Counted from the stretch's first letter, positions 45,223 to 56,501 are shown. The stretch is 64,000 nucleotides of DNA from Allium sativum (GCA_030737875.1 CM060911.1:51291001-51355000); one strand, 5' to 3'. Notes: generated by a model from the sequence alone, not told the origin. Program-made: numbers and translations.

Positions 45223-46539
45223 CTAATGAGATGGTGAGTCGGATTCAGTCGTATCTCCTTCTTCTTCTTTGTTTCCTTCTTCTTCTGTGTCTCCTTCTTC
45301 GTCGTCTTTTTCCTCACTATCAGATTTCCAACGACCACGTGCATTACTCGTTCCAGAACTTGTGCCTTCCTCTGAAGATGACCATGTAAACGTAGGAGGC
45401 ATTGGACGTTTGTCTGGATCTTGTATATGCATAGAGGAGGAAGACGATCCACATGATATTGCATCCCAAAGTATACCAAAGAAAGATTTAAGTTTTGAAA
45501 AGCGTTTGTCAAGCTTTGTATTTAAATGATTAATATTATTTTCCGTACACTTAAGCCTTACTTCAAGAAGGAATTGATTCCGTGCAATTTGTTCAAGTGA
45601 ATCTTTGGTCGAAGAGGATGTTTGAAGAAGCTTAACCTCTTTCGGTTTAGGTTTAGAGGGTTTTGACGAAGTGCTTTCTTGGTAACCTTGTTCCTGGTAT
45701 TGTTCGAAGGGTATGATATTTAAACATGGTTCAGGAAGCTTCATTCTCTTTTTCGATGCATTGTTGATACATTTTGGTTTAGAGACTTTTGATTCGGGAG
45801 ATTTGAGACCATAATCAAGTATAAGTCGCATGATATATTCACTGTAGAATAAATGTGGTCGCTTACGATCATGTACGAGTAAAATCTCATCAAAGATCAT
45901 ACTTATCCAATTGATTTGTATATCTCCATATATAGCGTACAAAGCCTTAAAATTCTCCTTACATACCGCATCGAAGTTACCAACTCTTGGTAATAAAGAA
46001 TGTGTAATAGCATGATGTAGAATTCTAGCGGTAGGCCGTAAGTTGATCGCTTTTGTACTAAGCTTATGATCTTCAATAAAAAGATGACCTACCTTGTCTC
46101 GAGTATAAATAGTACAAAAATCACTAGAGAACTTTCTTCCATTGTTATTTGAACCAAGTACTGTTGCCATCCTTTCCTTTGAAATAAATATGTGCTCACC
46201 ACATACAACCGACCATAAACAATGAGTAGAATTCTCGGGTTTAATTTTTTTTAAGTTAAGATTAGCATAGAACAATTTGATCATGATATGATTGATTTCC
46301 ATATTGTTCTTATCAAAGTCAAGAAGATTTTGAATACGAGCTTTGATTGCTAATTCTTTAACATCATAGAGAATAAAATCAGAGAATTTGATGAAAGAAC
46401 CTTCATAAATCGTATAATCTTTCATTTCATTCCATCGCTTGACTGCTATTGGATCCATTAACCATTGTTTGATATTGGAATCAATGGGTTGTAGTTGTGT
46501 AAAAGATGATTTCTTCAATCTCTTTTGTGGTGGAACCAT
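45223..46539 (-). CDS. Extra ORF 1 of element G, 438 aa, 'putative plant transposon protein'-like
   Basis: Intact frame downstream of pol on the same strand. N-terminal two thirds: a globular region with LKKSSFTQLQPIDSNIKQWL near the start and, around residues 170-245, ARILHHAITHSLLPRVGNFD...YAIYGDIQINWISMIFDEIL, a pattern I associate with the plant domain annotated as Transposase_32 (putative plant transposon protein). That family name is from memory; its biochemical role is unknown to me. C-terminal part: Lys/Pro/Ser-rich linker, a probable short helix (SLEQIARNQFLLEVRLKC), then a very acidic Glu/Asp tail. No signal peptide or membrane segment, so it does not look like an envelope protein. 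Its frame is open although gag-pol is broken. The ATG at 46539 has a good context (ATCAATGG), and the 300 bp upstream carry GGTCGACTGG boxes. Confidence 0.75.
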   Translation of the reverse strand: MVPPQKRLKKSSFTQLQPIDSNIKQWLMDPIAVKRWNEMKDYTIYEGSFIKFSDFILYDVKELAIKARIQNLLDFDKNNMEINHIMIKLFYANLNLKKIKPENSTHCLWSVVCGEHIFISKERMATVLGSNNNGRKFSSDFCTIYTRDKVGHLFIEDHKLSTKAINLRPTARILHHAITHSLLPRVGNFDAVCKENFKALYAIYGDIQINWISMIFDEILLVHDRKRPHLFYSEYIMRLILDYGLKSPESKVSKPKCINNASKKRMKLPEPCLNIIPFEQYQEQGYQESTSSKPSKPKPKEVKLLQTSSSTKDSLEQIARNQFLLEVRLKCTENNINHLNTKLDKRFSKLKSFFGILWDAISCGSSSSSMHIQDPDKRPMPPTFTWSSSEEGTSSGTSNARGRWKSDSEEKDDEEGDTEEEGNKEEEGDTTESDSPSH

Positions 46540-47018
46540 TGATTTTATGAAGGAAGTGAATTTGGGGATTTTAGGGTTAATAAGGGTTTGAGAGTTTGAG
46601 GGAATAAAAGGATAAATGAATAGGTGTGTATAGGAACCGTCGGTTTTAAGTTTGAAATTTAAAAAACAGAGAAAGACGAGACCGGTCGACCGCTACGAAT
46701 TCATCGGTCGACTGGTTTGAGACAGAGACTTAAATGGTAGACTGGTGAATTTTTGTCGGTCGACTGGCTGATGAAAAAATTTGTTTTCAACCCGAAACTT
46801 AACCGGTCGACTGGTCATATTGTACCGGTCGACTGGTTTCTCTGTCCCTTGTTTTTCTTGTTTTTCTGAGAATTTTCCGAAGCTCGACTATTCCATATAA
46901 TATAAATTTATTTCAAAACTCAAACTAATCAACTAAAATTTATGAACACAAAAATCCCGCAAGATTGAATCCACTTATTAGAACAACAACAAAAGGATGA
47001 ATCTCAAGATATATAAAA
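46540..47018 (-). promoter_or_regulatory. Non-coding spacer with six GGTCGAC(T/C)GG boxes upstream of extra ORF 1
   Basis: Between the two extra ORFs, boxes at about 46681, 46704, 46736, 46756, 46801 and 46823 repeat the core ACCGGTCGACTGG, the same as in the LTR U3. On the minus strand a weak TATA-like CCTATACACACC lies near 46625-46636, about 90 bp before the ATG. I infer a possible internal promoter. Confidence 0.5.
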
Positions 47019-47507
47019 TCAATGAGAAGTGGAGGAGTTGTTCTCGGAATCTTCTTTGATATTGGTAACTCTTGGTGTCCATAGCGACCAAGTTTCCTTA
47101 GCTCCTTCATTTCGACTATAATTCTTATCCCACGAATTAGGACTCCTTGATGATGAAGGAATATGAGGCATAGGTTGATAAACTCCATGTTTTTCTGTGC
47201 CACAGAAAAATGAGGCCATGCATTCCAAAAGAGTTAAACGATCAGACGTAAGTTTTTGTTCGTAATGGAGTTGTCGCTGGAGATCCATTTGATGTTTTTG
47301 GTAGTGGTGAATCTCACTTATCTTTTCTCTAGCTCGTGGGGAGAAAAATAATGCCTTCTTTGCATGTTTAGACTTTGGTGTATTTCCGGGGGTATGAGTA
47401 CATTTTGGTCTACTTTTCAGTGTTTCTGGAGAATAGTATTCCTCCGGTTCAGAATTGGTGACCGAAATGTGTGACCTTTGTGCACATTCGTCACAGATAT
47501 GAGCCAT
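47019..47507 (-). CDS. Extra ORF 2 of element G, 162 aa, unknown function
   Basis: I do not recognise it. The protein starts MAHICDECAQRSH, has a Ser/Pro/Lys-rich part with KHAKKALFFSPRAREKI, a likely helical stretch (HHYQKHQMDLQRQLHYEQKLTSDRLTLLECMASFF) and a Ser/Asn-rich tail. A CxxC (CDEC) is near the N-terminus, without a second pair, so a zinc finger is doubtful. It lies between RNase H and extra ORF 1 on the same strand. A TATA-like string TTATATATATGAG is on the minus strand near 47584-47597, about 80 bp before the ATG. It could be a degraded 5' exon or part of the extra coding region rather than a separate gene. Confidence 0.45.
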   Translation of the reverse strand: MAHICDECAQRSHISVTNSEPEEYYSPETLKSRPKCTHTPGNTPKSKHAKKALFFSPRAREKISEIHHYQKHQMDLQRQLHYEQKLTSDRLTLLECMASFFCGTEKHGVYQPMPHIPSSSRSPNSWDKNYSRNEGAKETWSLWTPRVTNIKEDSENNSSTSH

Positions 47508-47773
47508 ATTTGATATAATTGAACTTGTTTTAGGAATAATATAGTCTCAGAAGTAGGAGATGCAGAAAGGAGAAAGAATGAACTCATATATATAAGTTTG
47601 TCTAAGAATGGATTAATGGTTGACAAGGTTCAAAGCATATATACCATAAAAAAAATGGATAGCTCATAATTTAATACTAATAATAGTGATAGTTACTTAA
47701 TAGCTAAAATATGAAAAATGAAAGCACAGGTTAGAAGAGAACTTGACAATTCATATGTATATATGTTTAGAAT

Positions 47774-48505
47774 TTATACATCAAGTTCAGTTCTAGAGAT
47801 TAATCCAAGCTCTCTACGCAAAGAAATAAAACTTGGTTCGAGTAGAGGCTTAGTAAAAATGTCTACTAGTTGATGTTCAGTCTGGACATATTCGAGACAT
47901 ATTGTTCCTTTTTCAATATTATCTCTCAAGAAATGATGTCTAATATCAATGTGCTTTGTTCGAGAATGATTTACTGGATTTTTCGATAAGTTGATCGCAC
48001 TTGTGTTATCACAGTATATGATGGAGTTCGGTAAATGAATATCAAAATCACAAAGTGTTTGTTGCATATATAGTACTTGATTACAAGCAAGAGCTTCTGA
48101 TATATACTCTGCTTCACATGTCGATAGTGAAACGCAATTTTGTTTCTTACTAAACCAAGAGACAAGTGATTTTCCAATAAAATGGCATGTACCACTTGTA
48201 CTCTTTCTATCCGTACGAGAGCTTCCAAAATCAGCATCACTATAGGATACTAACTCGAATGGACAATCTTTTGGATAGAATAGACCGATGTCTTTGGTAT
48301 TATTAAGATAACGTATTATACGTTTTACTGCTCGTAAATGTGATTCTTTATGATTTGCTTGAAACCTTGCACATAGATAAACACTCATCATTATATCGGG
48401 ACGACTTGCGGTAAGATAAAGAAGAGAACCAATCATGCTTCGATATAACTTCTGGTCAACATTCTTAGCATGTTCATCTTTTTCAAGATGTGTAGTCGTA
48501 CTCAT
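47774..48505 (-). pseudogene. RNase H of element G
   Basis: Open from 48505 to 47774. Copia-type RNase H: GSLLYLTASRPDIMMSVYLCARF, SDADFGSSRTDRKSTSGTCHF, LSTCEAEYISEALACNQ, KHIDIRHHFLRD and VDIFTKPL are all present, with the catalytic Asp and Glu kept. The frame continues from reverse transcriptase and is separated from it only by an in-frame TAA at 48608-48610. The enzyme would remove RNA from the hybrid during cDNA synthesis. Confidence 0.88.
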
Positions 48506-48607
48506 AGGAGTCGGTTTACCAGATGTATTTTCTAAACCGAAACGTTTGATAAGATTTCCACAGTATTTTTCTTGATTAATAAAAATACCGTTAGAAAGCT
48601 GTTTGAT

Positions 48608-49657
48608 TTAAAGACCAAGAAAATATGATAGTTCTCCCATATGAGACATTTCAAACTCTTTGGTCATAATATTTGCAAACTCTTTACAGAGTTTATCATT
48701 TGTTGAACCAAAGATAATATCCTCTACATACATCTGGATTACCAATATATCTTTTTGAGAATGTTTGATGAATAAAGTCTGATCGACTTTACCAATTTGA
48801 AATCCTGAATTAGTAAGATAGCTACGTAATCTTTCATACCAAGCACGAGGTGATTGTTTTATTCCGTATAAAGCTTTCTTAAGTTTATATACGTGATCAG
48901 GATGTTTTTCATGTACGAACAAGGGAGGTTGTTCGACATATACATTCTCTTTGATAAACCCGTTTAAAAAAGCACTTTTGACATCATTTTGATAAAGTTT
49001 GAAATTACGATGACAAGCAAAGGATAATAAGATTCTGATAGCTTCTAGTCGTGCAACTGGCGCAAAAGTTTCTTCACAATCGATACCAACTTCCTGATTG
49101 TATCCTTGTGCTACTAATCTTGCTTTATTTCTGGTTATATTTCGTTGTTCATCGGCCTTATTTTTATAGAACCATTTAGTACCAATAACTGACTGATCAG
49201 TTGGTCTTGGAACAAGTTCCCAGACATCATTGCCTTCGAACTGATTTAGTTCTTCCTGCATGGCAATGATCCAGTAATCATCAGTAGCAGCTTCTTCTGG
49301 ATTCTTAGGTTCAATATTTGAAAGAAACGTGACATGACCCATTTGATTTAGTTGACTCCTTGTTTTAATTTGTGATGTTACTTCTCCAGTTACATTTTGA
49401 ACTGGATGATCTCTGAGAATTCTCGGAGGAGATCGAAATCTTGGTGGAGAAGGCATCACAACTGGATGAGGAATATTCTCAATAATTTCTGAGTCAGAGT
49501 CATTATTTGTGATGATAGGATTTTCAGTGATTATAACTTTGTCATCTTTAGATATGTTATAAGGCGGTTTATAGAATTCATCGAATGAGACATGAAGTAA
49601 TTCTTTAATAGTTTTAGTTCTTTTATTAAATATACGATAGGCCTTGCTTCGTTCCAA
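48608..49657 (-). pseudogene. Reverse transcriptase of element G (catalytic change, stop)
   Basis: Contains [69 protein letters not shown] and [11 protein letters not shown]. The catalytic motif in active copia enzymes is YVDD; here it is YVED, so the first Asp is Glu. An in-frame TAA ends it at 48608-48610, before RNase H. A frameshift near 49650 separates it from integrase. Upstream residues ([15 protein letters not shown]...VSFDEFY) are the normal integrase-to-RT linker. Confidence 0.9.
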
Positions 49658-50778
49658 TATCCAACAAATATACCTTCATTGGATTTTGGATCAAATTTTC
49701 CAAGATGGCCTTGCATATATAAAATAAAGCACTTAGAACCAAAAAATTTGAAGTATGAGATATTTGGCTTTCTTTGATTAAATAACTCATAAGATGTATT
49801 CTTGGTGAGAGGTCGAATGGATACACGATTCAAAACATAACACGCAGTGGCAACAGCTTCTGCCCAAAAATGTTTTGGTAAAGTGGATCCATTTAATAAT
49901 GTTCTTGCACATTCTTGTAAAGTCCGATTTTTCCGTTCTACAACTCCATTTTGTTGTGGAGTTCTAGGAAATGAAAAATTATGATACATACCTTTCTTTG
50001 TACAAAAATGGTTAAATTCATTATTTTCGAACTCTCCGCCATGATCACTTCTTATATTCTTAACCTTAAGCCCTTTCGATTTTTGAATTCTCTTGATGAA
50101 AGATTTGAAATGATTGAAAGTGTCACTTTTGTTTTTCAAGAAAATCACCCAAGTATAACGAGAGTAATCATCAACAATTACAAACACATATCGACTATGA
50201 TTTATTGACTGAACCTGTGTTGGTCCGAATAAATCCATATGTAATAGCTCAAGTGGTTGTAATGTTGATATGACTTTCTTCGATTTAAATGACGATTTAG
50301 TCAATTTTCCTAATTGACATGCATCACAAATATTATCAACCGTATAGCTCATTTTGGGTAGTCCTCTAACTAGGTCATTTTTGGCTAGCTTGTCTATGGT
50401 TCTGAAGTTTATATGACAGAAACGTTTGTGCCATAGCCATGGATCATTATCATTTGCTACAAGACACATATCTGAATTATGATTGACATTCATATTCGGA
50501 ATATAAATATTTCTGTCTCTATATCCTTTAAAAACTAAATTTCGATCTTTATCTAAAATACTACATTTGTTATTTGAAAAGGAAATGGTAAAACCCTTGT
50601 CACATAGTTGACTGATACTGAGTAAATTGTGTTTCAAATTTTTAACTAGCATGACATTAGTAATAAGAGGTAAGTTAGATGTACCGCAATTGCTCACATC
50701 GCCTTTGCCGATGATATATCCTTTTGAATTATCTCCAAAAGTGACGGAGCCTCCATCTGAATAAGTGATATTTGTCAA
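49531..50778 (-). pseudogene. Integrase of element G (frameshifted at its end)
   Basis: GAG-pre-integrase/HHCC finger: WHKRFCHINFRTIDKL...CDACQLGKLTKSSF; catalytic core: MDLFGPTQVQS (first Asp), RSDHGGEFENNEF (second Asp) and PQQNGVVERKNRTLQE (Glu). All three catalytic acids are present. Near 49650 the frame leaves the expected sequence (GYWNEARPI instead of the SKAYR linker found in the next frame), indicating a 1-nt or 2-nt indel. The last 30 or so residues are therefore spurious. Confidence 0.9.
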
Positions 50779-50870
50779 TAAGCTCTAGTCTTCGGTCATA
50801 TGCTTCGAGCAACCACTGTCCAATATCCACTTTCCTCTTTTCTTAAGTGGGACCTGCAAAAAATAAAATT
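50779..50870 (-). pseudogene. Protease active-site region of element G
   Basis: The minus strand reads KKRGKWILDSGCSKHMTED and then a TAG stop (near 50786-50788) before SLLTNITYSDGG, which opens the integrase frame. The Asp-Ser-Gly active-site triad of copia proteases is kept. The upstream linker (50870-51315) has several more stops. Confidence 0.75.
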
Positions 50871-51314
50871 AAGTCCATGGTACCCACTTTTTTTATGGGG
50901 TCCTAAGAGTTAGGTCTTAGGAGTCCAAACCCATACGGGTCCGGTATCCCCTTTATATAGATAATTGGAATTACGATGCACAGTATTCAAAAAATTCTGA
51001 ATGTATTTGTTCCTAATCAAATTGTTATTTGTTTTAGGAACCCATATTTTGATAGTCTTGACATTTTTCTTTTGAAATTTCACAACCGGTTTTGGTTTGG
51101 AATATAATAAACTGAGATTTTTCTTAGCTTCAGTTTCTTGTACTATTTTATGTTTTCTTTTTCTTTTATTGTCAAGATATTTCTTGATATCTTATTTCTT
51201 ATACATCAAACATTGTTTATTCGAAGAAAATAGTGAATTTTCAATAATTTTTGTCAAGTTTTCTCGACCTTTGTTGAATTTAGAAACATTTTGAGTAATG
51301 TTGTCTAACTTAGT

Positions 51315-52685
51315 TTATAAACTAGAATTTTCTAGGTCTAGAATCTCGACTTTTTCCTTAAGCTCATGATTTTCAGTAGTAAGAGCATCATTTTTCTCTT
51401 TTTGAGTTTCAATTTCTTGACTCAAAAGAGATAATTGAGAATCAATATTAGATGATGATTCTTGAACTTTTTCAAGTTCCTCTTCTAATATTTTCTTCTC
51501 GTCTTTTAACATATCTCGTTCAAATTCTACTCTACTTAAATCTGATTTGGCTTGTTTGCATTGTCGTTTCATATCTTTAAATTTAAAAACTAATTCAGCA
51601 ATAATATCAAGAACTTCTTCAAAAGTAGGAATTTGTACCTCATCTTCAGTTGCCATGAAACATACATTAGCTTGTTCATTATCTGAATCACTTTCACTAT
51701 CAGATGAAGATGAGTCTGAATCATCCCATGTTACTGAGAATGCTCGTTTCTTTGACTTGTCTTTCTTGTATTTGATTTTTCCATTTTCTGACTTCTTCTT
51801 TTGCTTCGGACAATCCTTTTGCATATGTCCCTTTTTGTGACAATTGAAGCATTCTATATTTGATAATGATGGTTTATTTGAACAGAACTTCTTTTTGCTG
51901 TATCGACTAGCTTTTCGTTGCTTTAAGAATTTCTTGAAGCCTTTTGCAATGAACGCTAGATCTTGATCTTCGGAATCTGAGTTGTCTTCATCTTTTTCAG
52001 CATGAAAAGCTACAATTTTCTTTTCTTCTTTTTATTCTTTTCTAGCCTGCAAGTTAGCTTCATAGGACATTAGATTTTCTATCAATTCATCTGGCTTCAT
52101 GGTGGAAAGATCATTAGCTTCTTCTATTGCTAATACTTTTTCTTCCCATTCATTAGTCAGAGAATGTAGAACTGTTGATACAACATCAAAATCAGAATAT
52201 TTTTGCCCTAAACCGATAAGTGCATGATGAATGGTTTGAAACCGTGAATATATTTCATTGATTGTTTCATTCGGCTTCATTTTGAAATTTTGAAATTGAC
52301 TTTTCAACATAGCTATTTTGGCTTGCTTAACCTTGTTAGTACCTTCATGAGTAGTTTTTAGCGTTTGCCAAATTTGATATGCAATGGTGCAGATACTAAC
52401 ATGGTTATATTCGTTCTGATCTAATACACAAAACAACATATTTATTGCTTTTGCATTTACGGCTGTTGTCGTTTTCTCAGCCGGTGTCCATTCTGAATAC
52501 TCAGTTGTTGGATTTACTATTTCTTTCTGAGTAGCATTCCAAGCATCATAGCTAGTAGATTGCATGTAAAAAGCCATACGTGTTGCCCAATAGCTATAGT
52601 TAAGACCATTGAAGAAAGGAGGTCTTTGTGTTGATTGACCTTCAGTGTAAGTGGTATTAGTGCTATTGCTAGGGTTATTTGCCAT
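51315..52685 (-). pseudogene. Gag of element G (one in-frame stop in the middle)
   Basis: Starts MANNPSNSTNTTY at 52685, with the Sirevirus/copia gag core FNGLNYSYWATRMAFYMQS, ILKSQFQNFKM-like and SRFQTIHHALIGLG. A TAA at 52032-52034 stops it; the same frame continues through AFIAKGFKKFLKQR to a CCHC zinc knuckle (CFNCHKKGHMQKDC, near 51855-51815), a Ser/Asp-rich stretch and a coiled coil (MKRQCKQAKSDLSRVEFERDML..., 51600-51320). A second stop is at 51315. The long coiled-coil gag is typical of Sireviruses. Confidence 0.88.
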
Positions 52686-52733
52686 ATTACTAGAATATAT
52701 AAAATAATTGTGTTACGGTTATGTGATGACCTC

Positions 52734-52745
52734 GCTCTTATACCA
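52734..52745 (-). other. Primer-binding site of element G (tRNA-iMet)
   Basis: Plus-strand GCTCTTATACCA matches the 3' end of initiator tRNA-Met with one change, two bases from the 5' LTR. Confidence 0.85.
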
Positions 52746-52747
52746 AT

Positions 52748-53848
52748 TGAAAGTGTGTGCGTGTATGTGCCAAGTATAATACACTCACAAGGATCATGTA
52801 ATATGACAAACAATATTCAAGTATAAAGTAATAGCTAATCACAGAACAATATAATAGATAAGTAAATGCAGTAAAAGGAAACATCACACCAGAGATTTTT
52901 TTATACTGGTTCAGAGCACCGTCCTACGTCCTGTCCCAGACTTCTATCTAGATTTTCACTAACAACAACCTCACTTCACTTGGAGGAACATGTTTACAAC
53001 ACCCGAGCAGCCGAACGGGAATTTCACGCCTCTATTAACACGAGGACTTCACAACTTGCCTCTTACAACACGGAGGACTTCAAACAAGATGAGAAGACTT
53101 GTGATTTGACAATGTGTGTTCTTAATAACACGAATTTGTCAATTCTTGTACAACCTTCTTATAATATTATCCTCAAATAGAAATAGTGTATATGAAGATT
53201 TGGAAGATGATATCGTGTTTGAATCAAAAGAATAATATATAAATTCTAGGATTCAAGAATGATATAAGAAGATTATGAGCGTTTGAGTGCTTTGAAAGAA
53301 CAAAAATGAAATCAACAATAGATAGAAAGAACGGGTAGTTTGAATCGATGATTTCATGTTGTTTTTATAGAAGAAAAAGTGTTGCAATCATTGGTGAAGA
53401 GAAGTAATAGAAATGATTTTTGATGAAAGGAAAAGGAAGCAACTTTTGATGAATGAAGATGTCTGTATGAAGAGTTGCTTTCAGTTCGAAAATCGATCGA
53501 CAGGTCAAAAATAACTAGTAGACTGAAATTTGAACATATATACGTTATATACATGGTTCATGTTCATTGTGCATTCTGCCCAGAAACGGTCGACCGCCTA
53601 TTTCGAAACCGGTCGACTGGTTTCTAGCAATATGCACAATGAATGTGCATTCATATATATATATATATATATATATTCACAATAATGAGGTATATGATTA
53701 TTTGAGGATAGATTTTAACATTTATAACACGGCTAAATCACTAAATAATCAACCTATAACTTACAATACCATTGATTCTCTTCTTGTTGTCGATCATGAA
53801 ACTTCTCCTTGTCATTAATCAAAATGCCATGAATTCCTTGATTCAACA
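52748..53848 (-). repeat. 5' LTR of element G
   Basis: 1101 bp. Minus-strand TATA box CTATAAAAAC at 53361-53370; U3 boxes at about 53490-53503, 53586-53596 and 53605-53625; an 81-bp imperfect inverted repeat at 53563-53643 followed by an AT dinucleotide run (53654-53676). Divergence from the other LTR is visible throughout, so the insertion is older than T. Confidence 0.93.
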
Positions 53849-54780
53849 AAAACACACGTGAATCATGTATATACACATGCAAGTTTACACCTTTATGTTT
53901 AGATCCACATGCAAGTGCACGCCCTTATGTTTAGATCCATATGCAAGTTTACACCTTTATATTTAGATCCATATGCAAGTTCACATCTTTATGTTTAGAT
54001 CTGTGTTTAGATCCATGGCAGTACATAGTTATGAAAAAATATTTTCTATTTGCCCATTGTCTATGCTAGTTTCGTTTGTGAATCATATGCTAGAAATTCA
54101 TATGATAGTTATAAGAAAACCATATCCATATATGCAAGTTATTGGCTATGTAAACTTATGTTATGATTCTTAGATCTATTTTATGTGTCATGCAAGTTGT
54201 GATGTTGCTTTTCTTTTTATAAGTTAGACTATTAGCGAGTCTAACATATGTCATATTGAAATGTACTAATAGCGTGGGGACGATGGGAAAATATTGAATA
54301 TACATAATTGTGAATTGCCATAAAATGGCCTTAAAAGGGCGTATGATCAATTTGAGACATTAACTGGTATAATTGATATTTATGAACATAATTTAGGTGA
54401 TAATAATGGACATAAATTAATTTGGAATTTATTGACAAATTTGAATAGCGATATTAATCCAATTTGGGGATAAATAAAGATGTGTAATAATTAACCTCCT
54501 AAGACACGAGGTTAGACTCGTTTGTGACTGCCCGGACCCGCCCGGCAAATCCAGCAACCACAAACGATAGTCTAATGTGAGAGGTCAAAGGCACAAATTA
54601 AATGCGTAACGATTGTAAAGACACGAGGTTAGGCTCTTTTGCGGTATAAAACTGCCCAGACCCGCCTGGCAAATCCAGCAACTGCAAATGTCAGTCTAAT
54701 GTGGGAAGTCTTTATAAGGTTACGGTTCTAATGAATTGAGTAACACTTAACCAGATAAACATGTGGTGGCACATGGGGGT
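53849..54780 (+). repeat. Element F LTR, segment 2
   Basis: Continues F after G. It holds ATGCAAGTT-type repeats (53878-54150) and a tandem hairpin pair (54498-54714) and is cut at 54780 by H. The rest of F is beyond the window. Confidence 0.82.
54498..54714 (+). ncRNA. Tandem pair of large hairpins, element F
   Basis: Copy 1 (54498-54591): TTAGACT (54512-54518) pairs with AGTCTAA (54569-54575), and CGTTTGTG (54519-54526) with CACAAACG (54559-54566), giving a nearly continuous stem. Copy 2 (54616-54714): outer TAAAGAC/GTCTTTA, inner TTTGCGGT/ACTGCAAA with one G-T pair. CACGAGGTTAG, CTGCCC(G/A)GACCCG and AATCCAGCAAC are shared. Confidence 0.7.
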
Positions 54781-56277
54781 TGTAACACCCCACACCAGCT
54801 ATAGTCACTCACTAAGGGAATGCCATAGCATCGGTGGAGTATTTTTAGTGAGTATAGAACAGTAAAATTACAACAAGACAGATATAATGTAATACTTGAA
54901 AATTTAAAACATCATCTCATAGCAGCGGAAAGTAAAACATGTTTGGTTACATCATAAAACCATAACAAGAGTCAAGTACAAAATATCCATCCTGAATAAA
55001 ATAAGTACATAATCCCACTACTCATAACAAATAGCCATAACAGAAAAGATAAGATAAGCTGAGCTCTACATCTACGGTCCGAGCTCCAAGAGATAGATAA
55101 AGCAAACTGATCAAAGCCCACTAGCACTAGGCCCAACCTGAGGACCTGAAGGAAAAAGATAAAAACAACGGGGGTCAGACATAAGCCTGAGTGAACCCTA
55201 TCTCCTTAATAATACAATTATTAAAGTAATTAGGGTATGATATGAACTCGGTATGGTATCTTTGGGGATAATGACTACACTAAGTTGCCCACGAACACAG
55301 GACGAACTAAGATAACCGTAAAGACGCATCTACCCACCCAAGGATAATTACTAACTGCACCACACCAGACTTATTCACCAAGGGTAATTCCTACACTGCA
55401 CCACACCAGTTTTACCCACCAAGAGTAATTCCTACTTAAAGGTTGATCCCACTAAGTGTACTTAGTAATTTTTACCCGGTAGTTTCCTGTACCCCTACAC
55501 AGGTGCCGTCTGCCCCTATTTTTACTAGGTGTACCCACTACCCCCAAGCGATCGGCTCCCTACCGTAGATACCCGTGCTGGTCCCACAAAAGGGGGTGTA
55601 TCATTCCCCAAAGTGGCTACCATATAATATCACTGTGCACGGCTTTATATCTACACGATGCAACAACGACTTACCAACCAGCCCGGGTCCACACACGCAT
55701 ATGAAACCCGTTGATCCCGCGTTGCCACCGCTAACCCGTTTTGGCCTCTTACAGTCAAGCCCAATATGAGTGTCCCGTCACCCGACTAGAGTCGAGCCTA
55801 CAAAGATACGTTTGGGATATTGGTTGAAATGGGCCCCCACAAGCTACTACTTAAGCTTGTCGTTTAATCTAGTGCATCCCACTTAACCCTTTAACCATGT
55901 CCTCTTACATGTTATAAATCTTGGTTAAGTCCTTTAATCATATTTCAATTGCCACTTAGGGCACCCACTAGATTCCCACATGCCACCCATGGCACTTACT
56001 TAACCCCTTAATCATGTTTAATTACATGTTCCACCTTGGTTAAGTATTCTAATCGTATTCTCACATGCCACCCATGGCACTTACTTAACCCTTTTATCAT
56101 GTTTAATTACATGTTCCACCTTGGTTAAGTATTCTAATCGTATTTTTCTATTGCCACCCAAGGCAACCCACTAGTCTCATCATGCCACCCCAAGGCACCC
56201 ACTTAACCCCTCATGTCCCACTTACATGCTAATATGGTTAAGTGTTTCTTAATTCATTAATTAAGATCATGACCTCA

Positions 56278-56501
56278 TAAAGACCTCCCACATTAGACCG
56301 TCTTTTATGACTGCTGGATATGCCGGTTGGTTCCGGGCAGACTTCTGTCATCAAAAGGGCCTAACCTCGTGTCCTTACTTTAATCATGTATTTAATTTAT
56401 GACTAAGACCTCTCACATTGGGCCAATCATTTGTAGCCGCTGGATGGCCGGTCGGTTCCGGGCAGACTTCCGCTACAAAAGGGTCCAACCTCGTGTCTTA
56501 G
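56278..56501 (-). ncRNA. Tandem pair of large hairpins, element H 3' LTR
   Basis: Sense strand. Copy 1 (56403-56501): outer CTAAGAC/GTCTTAG and inner TTTGTAGC/GCTACAAA. Copy 2 (56278-56377): outer TAAGGAC/GTCTTTA with one G-U, inner CTTTTGATGAC/GTCATAAAAG with one bulge. The order and spacing match T. Confidence 0.68.

Larger units (their letters stand above)
43762..53848 (-). mobile_element. Element G: Sirevirus-like Ty1/copia retrotransposon with two extra ORFs
   Basis: LTRs of 1107 bp (43762-44868) and 1101 bp (52748-53848), both TGAAAGTGTGTGC...GATTCAACA, and target duplication AAAAC (43757-43761, 53849-53853). Minus-strand order: gag, protease, integrase, reverse transcriptase, RNase H (copia order), then ORFs of 162 and 438 codons before the 3' LTR. 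Sirevirus traits: tRNA-iMet primer site, several AGGGGGAG polypurine motifs near the 3' LTR, palindromic U3 boxes, large gag, and extra ORF space after pol. In-frame stops and one frameshift make gag-pol defective. Confidence 0.93.

Noticed and set aside
45223..46539. Extra ORF 1 of G as an envelope protein
   Set aside because: No signal peptide, no hydrophobic transmembrane stretch and no furin-like site are visible; only its position resembles env-like ORFs of Sireviruses.
53654..53676. AT dinucleotide run as an origin or matrix-attachment site
   Set aside because: A simple microsatellite that differs in length between the two G LTRs; nothing else supports a function.
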